Positions 59,499 through 64,000 of a stretch of DNA of 64,000 nucleotides are shown here, piece by piece. Source of the stretch: Prevotella sp. (lineage in GTDB: Bacteria; Bacteroidota; Bacteroidia; Bacteroidales; Bacteroidaceae); assembly GCA_016281055.1 (NCBI GenBank), contig JAEEHW010000108.1:1-64000 (forward strand), read 5' to 3'. The notes beneath the pieces are model-generated. The model was not told the DNA's origin, searched no databases, and saw only the letters and a program-made list of their open reading frames with translations. A program made the translations under genes and the position numbers. Every line of letters begins with the position of its first letter. The stretch's first letter is position 1.

Positions 59499-62400
59499 TT
59501 AAAATTTAATACTTGCACCAATCAAATATGTACGAGATGATGGGTAAAGACCCAGGTCAACACCAGAAGCCCAACCATTACCACCTGCAGAGTTACCTAC
59601 CTCAGGATCGAGGCCTGTGTAACCAGTGAAGGTGTAGAGGTTCTGAGCCTGAACATAGAGACGGAGCTGCTGGAATGGACATGCCTTCCAGATATACTTG
59701 AAGTCGTAACCGAGTGTGACAGTCTTGATCTTGAAGTAGTCAGCATCCTCCATATAACGGGTAGATACCCAGTTTACGTTCTCACTACCAGTACTTGTGA
59801 TATGTGGCTGAGTGTTAGAGATACCCTCACCAGTCCAACGCTGCAAGATAGAGGTATCATAGTTCTGGTAAGGAGCATCACTGTATGAACGATAAGAACG
59901 CATAATCTGCATACCGAATGCACCGGCACCGTTCAAAGCGAAGTCAAAGCCCTTATAGCTCAGGCCGAGGTTGATACCAAGCATAACGTCTGGGTTCGGG
60001 TTACCAATCTCATGACGGTCTGAAGAAGCGCCTTCAGCGTATGTGATAACGCCATCACCGTTATAGTCTTCCCAAATCATGTCACCAGGCTGTGCATTGT
60101 CAAGAACTGCCTGACCTGCTGCACGAGCTGCCTCAATCTGATCCTGGTTCTGCCAGATACCGCTGTATGACATACCGTAGAAATAACCGATAGGCTTGCC
60201 TTCCTCAGCGCGATAGATGTACTCAGTACCCTGTGAGAGAACGCCTGAAGGACCATTGATATAGTGGTTGTCGTTAGCGATACGAGTTACCTTGTTCTTA
60301 TTGGTTGTGAAGTTCACGCCAACGTTATAACGGAGGTCGCGGCCAATCTTGTCGTTCCAAGTGAGGGCAAGCTCAATACCTGTATTCTGAACGTCACCAC
60401 CATTGATGGCTGCAGGATTGGTACCGTTGATGGCAATCTGCTGACCAGTGATAAGCCAGTCCTTAGTAGTCTTCTTATACCAGTCGAAGTTTACGCCCAA
60501 ACGGCTGTTGAGGAAGCGAGCGTCGAAACCGAAGTCTAACTGCTCAGAGGTCTCCCAAGTAAGGTCTGGGTTAGGCACGATGTTAGCATAAGCACCAACG
60601 TTAGGAGTACCTGCAACAGATGTATTCATGTCAGAACCGAACTTGTAACCACTGTCACCAGCCTCGCCTGACAGAGCGATAGTAGCCAGATACTGATACT
60701 TAGAGATATTCTTGTTACCGTTCTGACCCCAAGATGCACGGATCTTCAAGAAGTCCATCCAGTTCTTAGTGCTCTCCATGAATGCCTCATTGCTGACTAC
60801 CCAACCTGCAGAGAATGATGGGAAGAAGCCCCAGCGCTTACCGTCGGTGAAGATACTTGAACCGTCATAACGCATGGTTACTGTAGCCATATAGGTCTCA
60901 TTCCAGTCCCAAGTCAAACGACCGAACCAAGAAGCGAGATACTCCTCGTCATTTGGCTTACCAGTCAGAGTAACATCAGTTGCATTCAGCACCTTGAAGT
61001 TTGAAAGCCATGCAGAATCCCAACCCTTCAGAGTTGCGAGCTGCTCGCCATAAGAAACCTTATTAGATCCAGCGAGGTTGAAACTCCAAGCTGAGCTCTC
61101 GAATGACTGACCAACCATTGCGGTGATCTTGTGTCCACTCAATTCTGGAAGCTCGTAAGTAAGAGTGTTCTCAAAAGAGTAATTGGTATTCATACCTGAG
61201 CTCTGGTTATTGGTATATACAACTGATGTAGAGTTGCCATAACCAGAAGAACGAGGCTCACCAAAGCCACGATATGCATTTGAGTTCCAGTTGTAGTTCA
61301 ACTGTGAACGGAGTTTCAGACCCTTGATAGGCTGGATGATTGAGTAAACAGTGGCACTGGTATTGACGTTGCGGCTCTCAGCGAGAGAGTTGAAGCCACC
61401 AGTTGAGAGGTTCTCCCATGGGTTGCTGAACAAAGAAGAGTTCCAACCCTGACCATACACTGCATTACCGTCAAAGCCCTGATAATAATATGTATCACCA
61501 TTGTAAGCGTCACGTGGCATAAGTGGAGTAGTCTGGAGCAGACTGTGGATGTAGCTCCAGTACATGCCATCCTCTGCCAGGTCGTGGCTTCTTGTATAGC
61601 CTACAGAGAAGTTCTCACCGATGGTGATGGCATCAAAGTCCTTAGCCTTCAGAAGCACGTGGTCGCTGTTGAGGCGGATAGTATGACGCTTGTAGAAAGA
61701 AGCCTGGTCGGCACCCATGATACCCTCATTGCCGGTATATGTGTATGACATGGCAAACTTAGAACGGTCGGTACCGCCAGTCAGAGTGAACGAATGATTA
61801 TGCTGCACGGCGTTCTTGTTCTCGAACTTTCCCCACCAGTCAGTGCCTGACCAACCGCTGTTCACCTTAGTGATAATGTCCTGTGGAACATAACCTGCCC
61901 AATCCATCTTCTGACCAGAAGTGTTGAAGGTGTACTCATCCATGATTGTCATGAACTGTGATGCATTGAGCAGCTGAGGACGCTTGTAAGCGTTAGACCA
62001 GCCGATAGAACCATTATAAGACAGCTCAATCTTACCAGCCTTACCCTGTCTGGTGGTCACGAGGATTACACCGTTTGCGGCACGAGCACCATAGATGGCA
62101 GCAGATGCGGCATCTTTCAGCACGTCGATGCTCTCGATGTCGTTGGGGTTGATACCATCAATGTTATCGCACGCCACACCATCGACAACATAAAGAGGTT
62201 TAGAGTCACCTGTGGTACCGATACCACGGATGTAAACCTTGTAGCCCTTACCCGGCTGAGCAGATGACTGTGTGATCTGCACACCAGGAGAACTTGACTG
62301 CATGGCCTCAAGGGCGTTAGTGGTGTTCAGCTTTGCAAGAGACTCACCAGATACCTGTACTGTGGCACCAGTAACGAGTTTCTTCTTTTGAACGCCGTAA

Positions 62401-62741
62401 CCGACGACAACAAGTTCGTCAAGGCCTGTGTTGTCCTCTTCAAGAACAACGTTAACGTTACTCTCGCCAGAAAGGCGCACCTGCTTTGTGAGGTAACCAA
62501 TGTAGCTGACATTCAAGGTAGAGCCAGAAGACGCGTCAATAGAGAATCGTCCATCTACATCAGTAACTGTACCCGTGTTCGTACCTTCGACCCTAATGGT
62601 AGCACCCATGACGGCTTCACCATTCTGATCTTTTACAACACCTGACACCTTCTGCGCCTGAGCACAGACGGCTACAAAGCAAAGGATGGAAAGTAGAAAA
62701 AACGACCTACTCCAAATTCCCAACTTTTTAAGTTTTCGCAT
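59499..62741 (-). CDS. SusC-like TonB-dependent receptor
   Basis: VSGVVKDQNGEAVMGATIRVEGTNTGTVTDVDGRFSI, ELVVVGYGVQKKKLVTGA; 1080 aa. Confidence 0.95.
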   Translation of the reverse strand: MRKLKKLGIWSRSFFLLSILCFVAVCAQAQKVSGVVKDQNGEAVMGATIRVEGTNTGTVTDVDGRFSIDASSGSTLNVSYIGYLTKQVRLSGESNVNVVLEEDNTGLDELVVVGYGVQKKKLVTGATVQVSGESLAKLNTTNALEAMQSSSPGVQITQSSAQPGKGYKVYIRGIGTTGDSKPLYVVDGVACDNIDGINPNDIESIDVLKDAASAAIYGARAANGVILVTTRQGKAGKIELSYNGSIGWSNAYKRPQLLNASQFMTIMDEYTFNTSGQKMDWAGYVPQDIITKVNSGWSGTDWWGKFENKNAVQHNHSFTLTGGTDRSKFAMSYTYTGNEGIMGADQASFYKRHTIRLNSDHVLLKAKDFDAITIGENFSVGYTRSHDLAEDGMYWSYIHSLLQTTPLMPRDAYNGDTYYYQGFDGNAVYGQGWNSSLFSNPWENLSTGGFNSLAESRNVNTSATVYSIIQPIKGLKLRSQLNYNWNSNAYRGFGEPRSSGYGNSTSVVYTNNQSSGMNTNYSFENTLTYELPELSGHKITAMVGQSFESSAWSFNLAGSNKVSYGEQLATLKGWDSAWLSNFKVLNATDVTLTGKPNDEEYLASWFGRLTWDWNETYMATVTMRYDGSSIFTDGKRWGFFPSFSAGWVVSNEAFMESTKNWMDFLKIRASWGQNGNKNISKYQYLATIALSGEAGDSGYKFGSDMNTSVAGTPNVGAYANIVPNPDLTWETSEQLDFGFDARFLNSRLGVNFDWYKKTTKDWLITGQQIAINGTNPAAINGGDVQNTGIELALTWNDKIGRDLRYNVGVNFTTNKNKVTRIANDNHYINGPSGVLSQGTEYIYRAEEGKPIGYFYGMSYSGIWQNQDQIEAARAAGQAVLDNAQPGDMIWEDYNGDGVITYAEGASSDRHEIGNPNPDVMLGINLGLSYKGFDFALNGAGAFGMQIMRSYRSYSDAPYQNYDTSILQRWTGEGISNTQPHITSTGSENVNWVSTRYMEDADYFKIKTVTLGYDFKYIWKACPFQQLRLYVQAQNLYTFTGYTGLDPEVGNSAGGNGWASGVDLGLYPSSRTYLIGASIKF

Positions 62742-63190
62742 GTTTAGATGTGTTTAAGTTAATTAATAAATGTTAGTAATAATATTGTTTGTTAGTTTGA
62801 TTCAACTTGATTTTGAAAAATCGAATGTAAAATTACAGTTTATTTTCAAATACACAAAATTTTTAAGTTACTTTTTGTTGCTTTTTGGAAAAATTCGTAA
62901 TAAAAATGTAGATATGTAACATACACTTGACAATGCAACGGCCATTTGGGAGCATTTATCCCCCAAATAGAGCCGCAAATCACCGCTCAAGCAACATTTG
63001 GCGCAACAAAAAGAAACGAAATATACCATTATTAAACATTAGTGGATGTTTTGAATAAATCAAAACTCCACCTTAAAATGACACAATTTTCCACCTTTTT
63101 TTATTATTATGATGCAGGTAACTGGAATTCTTTTATCTATGTTGAAGATATAAGCCAACGTACCTTTTTAGGGACATCATATAAAACAAA

Positions 63191-63225
63191 AGCTGACAGC
63201 GAGCATAATGGCATCACTGTCAGCT
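63191..63225 (-). terminator. terminator downstream of the 63307 TonB receptor
   Basis: AGCTGACAG/CTGTCAGCT with T-rich minus-strand tail. Confidence 0.65.
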
Positions 63226-63306
63226 GTGCAAAAAAGCCTGTAATAATTTGTATATCTTAACAACTTATTTTACATATCTTAACAACTCATCAGAAGTAAC
63301 AACTCA

Positions 63307-64000
63307 TCAGAAGTGGAAACTCAAATCAAAGCCGCACTGGAAAGGATTGCCCTGCTGTGCCATATAGACCTCACGACCTGTAGCCTTGCTTGAGAATGCG
63401 AATGTATTGTATTTGCTGTCCGTAATATTGCGTCCCCACAGGTTCAGTTTACACAACCCGAAGTCTGCTGAAACATGCGCTCCCAACACTGCATAGAAAT
63501 TCTGTGAATAGGTATTAGCCTCATCCCACCATATTTTTCCCTGTGCATTCATATTCAGACCTATGGTCAGTTTCTTCATGAATGACAGATTCGTGTCTAT
63601 CGTATAATCAGCCGTGGCTGACAGGGTGTGTGCCGGTACGTATGGAACTTTCTTGCCTTCATAATCTATTTCCACTGCATTCTTACTTGCACGGTTCTTG
63701 TATTCCTTGAAGGCTGCATGAGTATAACCATACCCCAGTGACCATGCAAAGTGATTTTCTACAGCACTGCCACGCAACGTCATCTCCAGACCGCAGCTGT
63801 AGCTCTTACCTGCATTCACCATTTTTCGTCCATAACCATAATCCTCAGTAAAGACTGAGAGTTGCTGATTGCGAATCTGCATATAGAATACGTTCAGATC
63901 GGCATGTATACGGTTATTGAACAGATTAACATGTGTACCTACTTCATAGTTCCATGACTCCTCGGGCTTGAACTTAATTCCCTCCAGAATGTCAGCACAG
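63307..64000 (-). CDS. TonB-dependent receptor, C-terminal part (runs off right edge; ORF-track ATG at 63882 is internal)
   Basis: Frame stays open to 64000 (...CADILEGIKFKPEESWNYEVGTHVNLFNNRIHADLNVFYMQIRNQQLSV...); beta-barrel end GFDLSFHF. Confidence 0.88.
   Translation of the reverse strand, partial: CADILEGIKFKPEESWNYEVGTHVNLFNNRIHADLNVFYMQIRNQQLSVFTEDYGYGRKMVNAGKSYSCGLEMTLRGSAVENHFAWSLGYGYTHAAFKEYKNRASKNAVEIDYEGKKVPYVPAHTLSATADYTIDTNLSFMKKLTIGLNMNAQGKIWWDEANTYSQNFYAVLGAHVSADFGLCKLNLWGRNITDSKYNTFAFSSKATGREVYMAQQGNPFQCGFDLSFHF

Noticed and set aside
63042-63260. 72-aa plus-strand ORF
   Set aside because: Covers a terminator hairpin and has no recognisable features

Overview
A 64-kb Bacteroidota chromosomal window, most like Prevotellaceae judging by protein style, TAnnTTTG promoters and the lack of Shine-Dalgarno signals. 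Housekeeping genes: prfC, recQ, recJ, pyrC-like dihydroorotase, plsC, prs, thiE-like, nspC, divIC/ftsB. Secreted and surface genes: a GLUG/InlB-type protein, two tandem DUF285+dockerin proteins, a PL1 pectate lyase, a PL11 rhamnogalacturonan lyase, two SusC/SusD pairs, and a 2074-aa DUF4465 protein behind a cobalamin riboswitch. The most notable region is a compact ~5.4-kb integrative element (about 14609-20053) in the 3' end of tRNA-Lys(CUU). It has 50-bp direct att repeats, identical 25-bp arm repeats at both ends, a tyrosine integrase, an NYN-domain cargo gene, a long structured leader/ncRNA candidate, an HTH gene, an HUH (Rep_1-type) Rep with a candidate antisense RNA across its start, a GTTATACA iteron-like array, and a candidate rolling-circle origin. 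Other unexplained patterns: a degenerate 22-bp-period repeat family at three intergenic loci, an 82-bp near-perfect inverted repeat pair bracketing the pectate lyase and two tiny acidic ORFs, and an apparent in-frame internally deleted Rpn gene. No searches or folding programs were run. Family names come from motif recognition.
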